A program made the translations under genes and the position numbers. The notes under the pieces are model-generated. The model worked only from the letters and a program-made list of their open reading frames with translations. It did no database searches and was not told the DNA's origin. From Rubrobacteraceae bacterium (GTDB lineage Bacteria; Actinomycetota; Rubrobacteria; Rubrobacterales; Rubrobacteraceae): DNA of 12,832 nt. Position 1 is the first letter of the stretch, and each line of letters begins with the position of its first letter. Location: NCBI GenBank assembly GCA_013698525.1, contig JACCSM010000138.1, positions 1 to 12,832 of the forward strand. Direction: 5' to 3'. This document shows positions 1-7,099 of the stretch, piece after piece.

Positions 1-2
1 AC

Positions 3-1445
3 GCGGTAATGGTCAACTCCAACCCTGAGACCGTCTCGACCGACTACGATACCTCTACACGCCTGTACTTCGAGCCGCTCACAGCGGAGCACGTGCTCGA
101 GGTCATAAGGCGCGAAGAGCCTGAAGGCGTCATCCTGCAGTTCGGCGGCCAGAGCCCCCTGAAGCTAGCGCACGAGCTAGAGGCGGCGGGAGCACGGATC
201 CTCGGCACCTCCCCCGACGCCATAGACCTCGCCGAAGACCGCTCCAGGTTCGGACGGCTCGTCGCGGAGCTTGGCATCCCACACCCAAGGTTCGGGACGG
301 CATCGAAGGCCGAGGAGGGGAGAGAGGTGGCGCGCGAGCTCGGCTACCCGGTCGTCGTGCGGCCCTCTTACGTCCTCGGCGGGCGCAGGATGGAGATCGT
401 CTACAACGACGATGACCTCGACCTCTACATCAGGACCAGCGTGAGCGCGGGCCCTGGGCACCCGACCCTTATCGACAAGTTTATGGAGGACTACACCGAG
501 GTCGACGTGGATGCCGTCTCCGACGGGAAGGACGTTTACGTCGGAGGGATAATGGAGCACGTCGAGGAGGCCGGCGTTCATTCAGGCGACTCATCCTGCG
601 TGACGCCCCCGATCACGATCCACCGGGAGTTGTTGCGGAGGATCGAAGACTACACGAGACGGCTGGCGCTCTCCGTAGGAGTCGTCGGGCTTATGAACGT
701 GCAGTTCGTCGTGAGGGGCGACGACGTGCTCGTGATCGAGTGCAACCCCCGCGCCTCGCGTACCGTGCCCTTCATCTCCAAAGCGACGGGTGTGCCGCTG
801 GCCAAGATAGCGACCCGAGTTCTCCTTGGTGAGAAGCTCGAGGACATGAGGCTACGGGCTTCCACCAACGGGCACTTCTCCGTCAAGGCGCCAGTCTTCC
901 CGTTCGACAGGTTCGCTGACGTGGATCCTCTGCTAGGGCCCGAGATGCGCTCTACGGGGGAGGCGATGGGGATTGACCGCACATTCGGCGGCGCCTTTGC
1001 GAAGGCGCTAACGGCGGCTGGGCAGGAGCTTCCCGTCTCCGGCCGCGTCTACATCTCCGTCTCCAACAGGGAGAAGCGGGCCGTCGTGCTCATAGCCAGG
1101 GCATTCGCCGACCTAGGGTTCGAGATCTCCGCTAGCGAGGGAACGGCTGAGGTTCTCAAGAACAACGGGCTGCCGGTTATGATCGTGCCCAAGATAGGGG
1201 AGCTCGGCGAGGATGTGTTAGGCCTCATAGAGGCTGGTGGTGTAGACCTGATCGTAAACACCCCTTGGGGTCGCGGGCCGCGCACCGACGGGTACCTGAT
1301 CCGGCGCCGGGCCCTCATGCACGGCGTCCCATGTATCACCACCCTAGCAGGGGCCGCGGCAGCCGTTCAGGGCATAGAGGCAAGGGTCCGTGGCGGAACC
1401 AGACGCGTGAACTCGCTCCAGGGCCTCTACGCGGCGAGAGCATGA
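3..1445 (+). CDS. carB: Carbamoyl-phosphate synthase large subunit, C-terminal part (5' truncated by window edge)
   Basis: Makes carbamoyl phosphate from bicarbonate, ATP and glutamine-derived ammonia for pyrimidine and arginine synthesis. About 480 residues are visible, against roughly 1,070 for a whole CarB, and the frame is open to the left edge, so the true start lies outside the window. Seen in order: the motif MVNSNPETVSTDYDTS near the left edge; the second ATP-grasp domain (RPSYVLGG, HSGDSSCVTPP, NPRASRTVPFISKATGVPL); and a C-terminal methylglyoxal-synthase-like allosteric domain at about bases 1045-1420 (VYISVSNREKR, NTPWGRGPRTDGYLIRRRA). In the CarB family this last domain binds UMP or ornithine effectors. 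The stop overlaps the pyrK start as ATGA, which suggests translational coupling. No lesion is visible in this part. Confidence 0.97.
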   Translation, partial: AVMVNSNPETVSTDYDTSTRLYFEPLTAEHVLEVIRREEPEGVILQFGGQSPLKLAHELEAAGARILGTSPDAIDLAEDRSRFGRLVAELGIPHPRFGTASKAEEGREVARELGYPVVVRPSYVLGGRRMEIVYNDDDLDLYIRTSVSAGPGHPTLIDKFMEDYTEVDVDAVSDGKDVYVGGIMEHVEEAGVHSGDSSCVTPPITIHRELLRRIEDYTRRLALSVGVVGLMNVQFVVRGDDVLVIECNPRASRTVPFISKATGVPLAKIATRVLLGEKLEDMRLRASTNGHFSVKAPVFPFDRFADVDPLLGPEMRSTGEAMGIDRTFGGAFAKALTAAGQELPVSGRVYISVSNREKRAVVLIARAFADLGFEISASEGTAEVLKNNGLPVMIVPKIGELGEDVLGLIEAGGVDLIVNTPWGRGPRTDGYLIRRRALMHGVPCITTLAGAAAAVQGIEARVRGGTRRVNSLQGLYAARA

Positions 1446-2176
1446 AATTCTACAAAGTAAAGGTCGAAGAGCGAGAGGAGCTTGGCTCCTACACCCTGCT
1501 CCGCTACCGCTGGTCCGATGGACCCGTAGAGCCGGGGCAGTTCGTTATGGCGCGGGCCGCCGGTTACCCCGAGACCCTCGACCCCTTCCTCGCCCGCCCC
1601 TTCTCCTTCTACGACTACGACGGCGAAATGGCGAGCCTCCTCTTCGAGGTGCGGGGCCGTGGTACTGCGCTCCTGGATCTCGCACCGACCATAGAGGTGA
1701 CAGCCCCTCTCGGAAAAGGCTTCCGTATCGAGCCAGGGCTGGGGCGGGCAGCCCTTCTCGGAGGCGGCATAGGCGTCGCGCCGCTCAAGATTCTGGGCCG
1801 CCGGCTGGACGCCGCGGGCGTTCCCCACGACGTTTTTCTCGGGTTCGCCGACGCAAAGTCGGCGGTCGTCGCCCGTGAGTTCCAAGGAGCAGAGGTGGCG
1901 ACGATGGACGGCTCAGAAGGGACTCACGGGACCGTGCTCGATCCCATAGATACCCTCGAGGACTATGGGGCGGTCTACTCCTGCGGGCCAAACCCCATGC
2001 TGGCCGCGGTCAAGCTCGCGGCAGGGGAGAACAGTCTCTGCCAGCTCTCCGTGGAGGAGAGGATGGGGTGCGGGAACGGCTCGTGCAACGGGTGTGTGGT
2101 CCCCGTGCGCGGAGGCGGCTATATCAGGTCCTGCATCGAAGGACCCGTCTTCCGGGCGGAGGTTCTGGCGTGGTAG
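1442..2176 (+). CDS. pyrK: Dihydroorotate dehydrogenase B, electron-transfer subunit (FAD/2Fe-2S)
   Basis: Passes electrons from dihydroorotate oxidation in the class 1B PyrD to NAD+. The protein is 244 residues, normal for PyrK. The ferredoxin-reductase fold is marked by the flavin motif RPFSFY (residues 52-57) and the nucleotide-binding loop GGGIGVAPLK (107-116). The C-terminal 2Fe-2S site has four cysteines, C210, C215, C218 and C231, in the usual C-x4-C-x2-C-x12-C pattern after SVEERMG. The ATG at 1442 overlaps the carB stop by 4 bp, and the Shine-Dalgarno sequence is weak, which fits coupling. Finding it with pyrD tells that this organism uses the NAD-linked heteromeric enzyme rather than a quinone-linked PyrD. 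Confidence 0.96.
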   Translation: MKFYKVKVEEREELGSYTLLRYRWSDGPVEPGQFVMARAAGYPETLDPFLARPFSFYDYDGEMASLLFEVRGRGTALLDLAPTIEVTAPLGKGFRIEPGLGRAALLGGGIGVAPLKILGRRLDAAGVPHDVFLGFADAKSAVVAREFQGAEVATMDGSEGTHGTVLDPIDTLEDYGAVYSCGPNPMLAAVKLAAGENSLCQLSVEERMGCGNGSCNGCVVPVRGGGYIRSCIEGPVFRAEVLAW

Positions 2177-3102
2177 TGCGCGAGCAGAAAACCGGTGTCG
2201 ACCTAGCGGTCGAACTGTGCGGGCTCATGCTGCGGACGCCCCTGATCCCGGCCTCGGGAACACTCTCCAGAGAAGCTCTCGGAGAGGTCGAAGGCGTCTA
2301 CGGGGCGATGCTGCCGAAGACGGCGACCCCAGTGGCAAGGGCCGGCAATCCGCCGCCCCGCGTCGCCGAGACGCCCGCCGGGATGGTCAACTCGATCGGC
2401 CTCCAGAACCCCGGCGTCGAGGTCTTCTTGCGGGACCTCGACGCGTTCGACCTCGGGGTCCCCATCTTCATCTCCGTGGCCGGCGACACCGTCGCCGAGT
2501 TCGCTTCCCTCTGCGAGCGTCTCGCCGACGACGAACGCATCTGTGCCGTCGAGCTGAACCTCTCGTGCCCCAACGTGGAGTGCGGGGGCCTGGCCTTCTG
2601 CGCGGGACCCGCCTCCGTCGAAGAAGTGGTAGCGGCCTGCCGCGCCGCGGTTTCAGACAAACCCATCCTGGCCAAGCTCACGAACGGAGGTGTCGTCGAG
2701 AACGCCCGCGCCGCCGAGGCGGCCGGCGCCGACGCGCTCACCGTCATAAACACCCTCCCGGCGCTCACAGTCGACGCCCGCATGCGCAAGGTGCTCGTAA
2801 AGGGCGGCCTCTCCGGCCCCGCAATAAAGCCCGTCGCGCTCCGCGCCGTATACGACGTATCAGGCGTGGTCAGGGTACCTGTGGTAGGGAGTGGGGGGGT
2901 AACGAGTGGAACGGATGTGGCCGAGTTCATGCTCGCGGGCGCGACGGCGGTCCAGGTTGGCACAGCAAGCTTCGTAAGGGACCCGTACGAAATTCTCGAC
3001 GAGTTTACGGTCTACCTGAAGGAAAGCACATTGAGCGCAAAAGAGCTGACGGGAGCCTTACGCGGCGTTCGCCCCGTGCTAACAGGAGGTGAGGACATAT
3101 AG
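2170..3102 (+). CDS. pyrD: Dihydroorotate dehydrogenase B, catalytic subunit (class 1B)
   Basis: FMN enzyme oxidising dihydroorotate to orotate, the fourth step of UMP synthesis, working with PyrK. Counting from the GTG at 2170, the protein is 310 residues, the usual length. Visible: the FMN/substrate lysine in MLPKT (K50), NSIGLQNPG (74-82), the NLSCPNV loop with the class 1 active-site cysteine C133, GGLSGPAIKP, and the phosphate-binding end VGSGGV...AVQVGTA. Where many relatives have KLSPNV it reads KLTNGG, a small deviation. Start choice: GTG 2170 has GGAGG 8 bases upstream and overlaps pyrK by 7 bp. GTG 2176 is possible, but its spacing is poorer. The frame also extends upstream through pyrK but without family similarity there. 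Confidence 0.95.
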   Translation: MVVREQKTGVDLAVELCGLMLRTPLIPASGTLSREALGEVEGVYGAMLPKTATPVARAGNPPPRVAETPAGMVNSIGLQNPGVEVFLRDLDAFDLGVPIFISVAGDTVAEFASLCERLADDERICAVELNLSCPNVECGGLAFCAGPASVEEVVAACRAAVSDKPILAKLTNGGVVENARAAEAAGADALTVINTLPALTVDARMRKVLVKGGLSGPAIKPVALRAVYDVSGVVRVPVVGSGGVTSGTDVAEFMLAGATAVQVGTASFVRDPYEILDEFTVYLKESTLSAKELTGALRGVRPVLTGGEDI

Positions 3103-3128
3103 TGGGAAGAATGCGAGATAGTCCCTAA
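3084..3128 (+). other. Orphan Shine-Dalgarno and 8-codon stub at the end of pyrD
   Basis: The last codons of pyrD contain AGGAGGTGA (3084-3092), a perfect ribosome binding site. A GTG at 3102, overlapping the pyrD stop, opens a frame of only eight codons (with an ATG at 3111) that ends at TAA 3126-3128. Such a site normally serves the next overlapping operon gene, and pyrF or pyrE often follow pyrD. No such gene follows here. I infer a vestigial gene junction left by deletion or rearrangement. Chance occurrence is possible. Confidence 0.4.
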
Positions 3129-3175
3129 CCTCACTCTCCGCCATCCGGCCCCCCGCTGCCTTACCGTCACACGTA

Positions 3176-3187
3176 TTCATACCGAGT
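3176..3187 (+). repeat. 12-bp direct repeat, copy 1
   Basis: TTCATACCGAGT, repeated exactly at 3370-3381. The two copies frame a segment of 182 bases that contains the 3232-3264 hairpin. Confidence 0.5.
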
Positions 3188-3231
3188 ACGTATAAATGGG
3201 ACCGACTTCGGGCTGCAGGCACACCTAAATC

Positions 3232-3264
3232 GCCGTGCAGAAAGGATGGACCTTTCCGCACGGC
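3232..3264. terminator. Imperfect hairpin, candidate bidirectional terminator
   Basis: Arms GCCGTGC-A-GAAAGG and CCTTTC-C-GCACGGC pair over 14 positions with a single A/C mismatch, around a 5-base loop. No long T-tract follows on either strand; the minus direction has only a short ATTT. It lies about 130 bp after pyrD in a convergent gap, so termination or a small structured element are both possible. Confidence 0.4.
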
Positions 3265-3369
3265 TTGGCATCAGGTGTCCTTTCCGAAGACGGCTCGGGG
3301 GAAGGGTTGGCTATGCGTGTGCCACCTCCCGTTCGACCAATACGAAAAGTGCTGTAGGACCTCCTCTAC

Positions 3370-3381
3370 TTCATACCGAGT
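3370..3381 (+). repeat. 12-bp direct repeat, copy 2
   Basis: TTCATACCGAGT, identical to 3176-3187. The flanking bases differ between the copies apart from a few matches. Confidence 0.5.
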
Positions 3382-3433
3382 CCGCTTGAAGAGGAGCACG
3401 TTCTGGCTGCGTGCACGCCGATGCCCTCCTATG

Positions 3434-3461
3434 CGTCATTCCCGCGCAGGCGGGAATGACG
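3434..3461. repeat. Perfect palindrome of the ATTCCCGC...GCGGGAAT type, possible terminator
   Basis: A perfect 12-bp stem, CGTCATTCCCGC paired with GCGGGAATGACG, encloses the 4-base loop GCAG. It fits the general pattern ATTCCC-N8-GGGAAT known for small dispersed repeats such as neisserial dRS3, and similar REP-like palindromes occur in many genomes. It begins 40 bp downstream of the rhodopsin stop on the minus strand. There is no T-tract, so a terminator role is inferred from position only. Confidence 0.55.
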
Positions 3462-3500
3462 TATAGGCCGAGGCCCGATATCTACGCGAATTTCAGTGGA

Positions 3501-4226
3501 TCAACTAACCCTTGAAGCCTGCATCTTCCCGCCGGTGAGGTCCGAGAGGGCGTCGCGGCTGGTCAGGAGAAGGAAGCCGAAGCCGACCTTCGCTAGCAGG
3601 TCAAGAACCATGAAGACGAAGATCTCCGTGGTGATGCCAACCGCTCCGAAGCCCTCACTCCCCAGCAGGAACACGACCGGATAGAACGCCCAGAGAACAA
3701 CCGTCAGACCCGCGAGGGTGTTGAAGACCCGGGCGACGGCGGGAGACCTTCCGCGGGCCGCTTGCAGCAGCCTCGTGACGACCAGGTAAAGGACTGCGAC
3801 GAGCGCGGCCGTGCTGATCAGGAACAGTACCACTTGGAGGAAGGCGTTGGTTGAGAACCCGGCGCCGAGCCCCGTGAGTATCATTAGCACGTCGAGGCCG
3901 ATAATGCCTGAGATCAGGCCGGCGCTTTGCCCCGGCCTGATCAGCGCCAGCAGCGCGAGGTCGAGCAGCAACAGGGGCGTCGTGAGCAGCCAGTCTATAT
4001 AACGCGCCCAGTAGAACTCCCTGGTTTCGCCGTCCGCAGTGGTCAGTATCGTGGACCCTTGGCCCGTCGTCATAACGAGGTAGGAGATGAAGGCGATCAG
4101 GGTGATGCTAGCGGTGATCACGAAGAAATATCTGCTCCCCTGTGGCGCTCTCAGCCCCATCAGAATGAAGGCGACCGTTCCCAGCGCCATTCCCACTGTC
4201 CCAATGCTAAGCCATACCGTACTCAT
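3501..4226 (-). CDS. Bacteriorhodopsin-like light-driven proton pump
   Basis: Seven-helix retinal protein of 241 residues that should move protons out of the cell on illumination. Helix C reads RYIDWLLTTPLLLLD: R75, D78, T82 and D89 match bacteriorhodopsin R82, D85 (acceptor), T89 and D96 (internal donor). Helix G has the counterion D209 and the Schiff-base lysine K213 (MVLDLLAKVGFG). Helix F has W179, Y182 and P183. E191 and E201 match the proton-release glutamates E194 and E204, and D112 matches D115. L86, at the colour-tuning site, suggests green absorption. The position of W138 is F135 rather than glycine, so a xanthorhodopsin-type carotenoid antenna site is unlikely. The start has AGGAGAGGAG upstream and overlaps the damaged asp23-like frame by 4 bp (ATGA). 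It looks fully functional, and resembles the archaeal-type rhodopsin known from Rubrobacter xylanophilus (from memory). Confidence 0.96.
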   Translation of the reverse strand: MSTVWLSIGTVGMALGTVAFILMGLRAPQGSRYFFVITASITLIAFISYLVMTTGQGSTILTTADGETREFYWARYIDWLLTTPLLLLDLALLALIRPGQSAGLISGIIGLDVLMILTGLGAGFSTNAFLQVVLFLISTAALVAVLYLVVTRLLQAARGRSPAVARVFNTLAGLTVVLWAFYPVVFLLGSEGFGAVGITTEIFVFMVLDLLAKVGFGFLLLTSRDALSDLTGGKMQASRVS

Positions 4227-4537
4227 GCTTCTCCTCTCCTAGCTTTCGCCCGTGCTCGAGATGCGTCGTAGACGTATCCCCCGACGGCGTCCGGTAAATT
4301 TTCCGGCGATGCGCTGGATTTTTCACGGTCTTGCTCCTCGTTCGGGAAGTAGATGTCCGAGATAGTCACGTCGACCTGCGCAACCCTCAGGCCCGTCATC
4401 CTCTCCACGCTCCTGACGACGTTGTCGCGGACCGCTTGCGTCAACTGCTGTATCGGCTCGCCCTACTCCGTGGACACCACGACTTTCGCAATCGAGGTCG
4501 AGCCGTCGAGCTTTGAACTCCTAGCTTTCTCGCTCAT
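4223..4537 (-). pseudogene. Asp23/Gls24-family protein gene with an in-frame amber stop and shortened N-terminal half
   Basis: Read through the stop, the frame gives 104 codons: MSEKARSSKLDGSTSIAKV, then VVSTE-stop-GEPIQQL, then AVRDNVVRSVERMTGL, VDVTISDIYFP and a charged tail. The second half is the typical Asp23/Gls24 end, where an alternating EYG...P...A..VR.NV....E.MTGL pattern precedes V.V.V.DV.F. The TAG (4463-4465) sits exactly where the family normally has Tyr (EYG), so one C-to-G change of TAC would create it. The usual N-terminal half (around 60 residues, V..IA..A..EV.GV) is missing between GSTSIA and KVVVST, suggesting an internal deletion. A restart at TTG 4444 would give 73 residues but has no good Shine-Dalgarno. 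Asp23-type proteins are envelope-stress-associated in Firmicutes; a role with rhodopsin is unknown. Readthrough or sequencing error could restore it. Confidence 0.75.
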
Positions 4538-4689
4538 TGCCTATCGCCTGTTCTCCTATGTATAGGTTTGTCATTTCAATATAGGATCGCTTCGTGTGTG
4601 CCGCTGTAAGACTGGCTACAGTCCCCTTCGGTTAAGATCATTGGGCGGCCGGGAGATCCCGACCGCAAGGCGCTGAAGGAGGTGGGAGC
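4538..4689. promoter_or_regulatory. Divergent control region between the rhodopsin unit and crtY-blh
   Basis: All transcripts of the cassette must start in or near these 152 bp. An AT-rich patch at 4555-4585 holds CCTAT-GT-ATAGG (4555-4566), an inverted repeat, and a second ATAGG at 4581-4585. On the minus strand this patch gives -10-like words (TATACA, TATATT) but no good -35. On the plus strand TAAGAT (4633-4638) is -10-like. A second inverted repeat, CGGGA-GA-TCCCG (4650-4661), lies in the crtY leader. The crtY ribosome site AAGGAGGT begins at 4676. Operator function is inferred from symmetry and position. Confidence 0.5.
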
Positions 4690-5862
4690 ATGGACATAGC
4701 GATACTCGGGGCCGGCTGCTCGGGCGCTAGCCTCGCCTATTTCCTCGCCGACGCGGGGTTTCTGGGCCGGATCCACCTCTTCGACCGCCGGACAGACTTC
4801 TCCCAAGAGCAACGCTGGTGCAGCTGGGGTCCCGTGCCGAAGCGGCTTTCCGGCCTCGTTAGCGCGTCCTGGGATCGGTGGAGGATCGTCTCCGGGAACG
4901 CGGAGGTTGTGTGCTCCCTGCCGGAGCGTCCGTACCTCCACGTCCACGCGCCGGAGTTCTACGAGAGAATGCATGACAGACTCCGGCGTCATCCGAACGT
5001 GCGCCTGCACCTCGGATGCAGTGTGGAATCCGTCACTCCCACCGGGCTGCGGGGGGAGATCCGGCGAGTAGCCGCGGACTTCGGAGACTACGACGTGGAC
5101 CTCGTCTTCGACGGAAGACCCTCAGCGGAGAACATGGAAGCTACGCGCGGTTCGGGTGAGATAAGCCTTCTTCAATCCTTTGCGGGCCTCGTGGTCGAGT
5201 CGTCCGAGGCCGCCTTCGATCCCGATACCGTCACCCTCATGGATTTCGGCGCCGGGGACTCGCCCGAACTATCCTTTGTCTACGTCCTCCCCTTCTCTGC
5301 CCACCGGGCTTTGGTGGAGAGTACGGCGTTCTCCGGAGACGGGATAGCGTACGACGAGCACGAGAGACGCGTCGAGAACTACCTCAAAAAGCTGGGGGCG
5401 GGCGCGTACACCGTGGAGTCTCGGGAGAGCGGATGCATCCCGATGACGACGAGGAAATTGCCGCGCATGTCGGACGAGCGGCACATCATGATCGGGGCGG
5501 CCGGGGGCGCGACCCGCCCCTCGAGTGGCTATGCCTTCGTCCATATCCTCCGCCAGAGCGAGACTCTAGCCGGATCCCTGATGCGAGGGGAGCATACGTG
5601 GCGGAGGCCGATCCCACGCAAATACGGACTTCTCGACGCGGTCTTCCTGGACGCGCTGGAAGACTCGCCCGCGCACGCCCGCGAGAGCTTCCTGCGGATG
5701 TTCGGGCGTGTTCCGACCGGCGCGCTAGTTCGGTTCCTGTCAGGCGACAGTTCCCTGTGCGACGACCTGGCGGTGGTCGCCGCCCTAGATAAGACACCGT
5801 TCGTCGCAGCGGCGGCGCGACGGGTGAAAGCTTCCATGCTCGGTGCCGAGGAACGCCGATGA
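4690..5862 (+). CDS. crtY: Lycopene beta-cyclase, CrtY type
   Basis: Cyclises both ends of lycopene to beta-carotene, the precursor of retinal. The protein is 390 residues, normal for bacterial FAD/NAD(P)H-dependent CrtY. Visible: an N-terminal dinucleotide-binding motif GAGCSGASLAYFLADAG (7-23), the QRWCSWG block (41-47), FVYVLPFSAHRALVEST (196-212) with the conserved glutamate E210, CIPM (249-252), and the second flavin block IGAAGGATRPSSGYAF (268-283). The ATG has a strong AAGGAGGT site. The stop overlaps blh by 4 bp (ATGA), so the two enzymes are probably made together. The upstream genes crtE, crtB and crtI are absent here and must lie elsewhere. Confidence 0.95.
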   Translation: MDIAILGAGCSGASLAYFLADAGFLGRIHLFDRRTDFSQEQRWCSWGPVPKRLSGLVSASWDRWRIVSGNAEVVCSLPERPYLHVHAPEFYERMHDRLRRHPNVRLHLGCSVESVTPTGLRGEIRRVAADFGDYDVDLVFDGRPSAENMEATRGSGEISLLQSFAGLVVESSEAAFDPDTVTLMDFGAGDSPELSFVYVLPFSAHRALVESTAFSGDGIAYDEHERRVENYLKKLGAGAYTVESRESGCIPMTTRKLPRMSDERHIMIGAAGGATRPSSGYAFVHILRQSETLAGSLMRGEHTWRRPIPRKYGLLDAVFLDALEDSPAHARESFLRMFGRVPTGALVRFLSGDSSLCDDLAVVAALDKTPFVAAAARRVKASMLGAEERR

Positions 5863-6866
5863 GCGTGGCAAAAGTAACGTATCCTTCACGTCTCTCATAC
5901 GACCTCGTGCCGTGGATCTCAGCCGCCACGGCAACCGTCTGCGCCGTGATCTTCGACTCGAGCCTCTCGGGCCTCTGGTTCTTGCCGTGGACGCTTGGAC
6001 TGCTCCTCTTCGGACTACCCCATGGCGCCTGCGACCACCTCGTCGCATCGAAGTTGACGGGGCGAAGGTCCACGGGCGACGCGCTCGGCTTCGTGCTTTT
6101 CTATCTGGGCGCAGCCGCTGTCGTTTTCGAGTTGTGGATGGTGGATGCCACGCTCGCACTGGCTCTCTTCCTCGCCCTGACGGCCTGGCACTGGGGGAGC
6201 GCCGACGCAGCACACCGCAGAGAAGAGGAGGGCCTGGCCCCTTTCTTCATCGCGGCGGCGGCAAGGGGGGCGTTGGTGATATCGGCACCTGTGGCCTTCC
6301 ATCCCGAACAGTGCTTGTCCGCCTTCGCCGGCATCGTGTCGGTCTTCGGAGAGGCTCCGGCCTGGAACGTGGAGCGGCTTGCGACCCTGGCCGTCGCTGG
6401 CCTCGTCCTCTCCGTTATCGTGGAAGCGTCGGTAATTTTTTCCGACCTCGTCCGACGGTGCGCACGCTCCGCACTCCGCGGGGCGGTGGAGATCCTGCTA
6501 CTGATCGCTCTGTATTCTCTGGTATCCGCCATTACCGCGGTCGGTGCCTACTTCGTCTTCTGGCACGCTTGGAGGCACGTGCTCCGGGTGAGCGAGCTGC
6601 TAGAAGAACCCGGCAGCCGTCGCGAGAGGAGGCTCGTCTCCACTCTTGTCGGATACCACGCGAAGGCCCTTCCCCTCACGCTCCTTAGCCTCGCGTTGAT
6701 GATCGTCCTGACCCTCGTCTCCGGCCTGCAGGAACCTCAGCAACTCTTGGGGATCTACATAGTACTCATCTCCGCACTCACCGCCCCGCACGCCACACTC
6801 ATCTCCATCTGGGATATCGGAGCGGACGCGATCGACAGAAGGTGGGATTCGAGAACAGGGTCCTAA
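5859..6866 (+). CDS. blh: Beta-carotene 15,15'-dioxygenase, Brp/Blh family
   Basis: Integral membrane iron enzyme that splits beta-carotene into two retinals, the rhodopsin chromophore. The protein is 335 residues with several hydrophobic segments. The family histidine motifs are all present: GLPHGACDH (H55, H60), AWHWGSAD (H111), FVFWHAWRH (H236, H240) and TAPHATLISIWD (H311). These include the residues thought to hold the iron. The start ATG overlaps the crtY stop, with GAGGA a few bases upstream. The order crtY-blh opposite a rhodopsin gene strongly supports retinal supply as its job. No lesion is visible. Confidence 0.94.
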   Translation: MSVAKVTYPSRLSYDLVPWISAATATVCAVIFDSSLSGLWFLPWTLGLLLFGLPHGACDHLVASKLTGRRSTGDALGFVLFYLGAAAVVFELWMVDATLALALFLALTAWHWGSADAAHRREEEGLAPFFIAAAARGALVISAPVAFHPEQCLSAFAGIVSVFGEAPAWNVERLATLAVAGLVLSVIVEASVIFSDLVRRCARSALRGAVEILLLIALYSLVSAITAVGAYFVFWHAWRHVLRVSELLEEPGSRRERRLVSTLVGYHAKALPLTLLSLALMIVLTLVSGLQEPQQLLGIYIVLISALTAPHATLISIWDIGADAIDRRWDSRTGS

Positions 6867-6872
6867 CGTGTC

Positions 6873-6894
6873 CGCAGACGCTTTCACGCCTGCG
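6873..6894 (+). terminator. Hairpin just after blh, candidate terminator
   Basis: CGCAGACG and CGCCTGCG pair with one A/C mismatch around the loop CTTTCA, 6 bp after the blh stop. No T-tract follows, as is common in high-GC actinobacteria. The rest of the gap to 7099 shows nothing recognisable. Confidence 0.35.
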
Positions 6895-7099
6895 AAACGA
6901 AGCCGAGCCAGCCACCGCAGTCGAGCCTCTTCAATGCCAAATCCGGTTAGGGAACATAGTATTCGCATCCAACCATCCCAGTAGTTTGAGTAGAGATGCG
7001 GTCGGTGCATCCCAGCGGAAAAGACGACCACCTAACCGACGTTCAGAGTGCCAGCACCAGACAGGCACATCGTGGTAAACACGGCGGCTATCAGATTAT

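Larger units (their letters stand above)
3103..3500. other. Gene-free region between convergent pyrD and rhodopsin genes
   Basis: No convincing coding sequence on either strand. The stretch holds the pyrD-end stub, an imperfect hairpin, a pair of 12-bp direct repeats and a perfect 12-bp-stem palindrome, each listed separately. It probably provides transcription termination for both converging units and may carry the scar of a rearrangement. Confidence 0.6.

Noticed and set aside
2298..2963. 221-codon open frame antisense to pyrD
   Set aside because: Low-complexity Ser/Ala/Thr composition and complete overlap with a well-supported PyrD.
1965..3092. 375-codon plus-strand frame across pyrK and pyrD
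   Set aside because: Extremely Arg/Gly-rich, typical of an alternate frame in GC-rich DNA. pyrK and pyrD explain the region.
3275..3466. 63-codon frame in the pyrD-rhodopsin gap
   Set aside because: Its end is simply the translation of the palindrome at 3434-3461, and the rest has no coding character.
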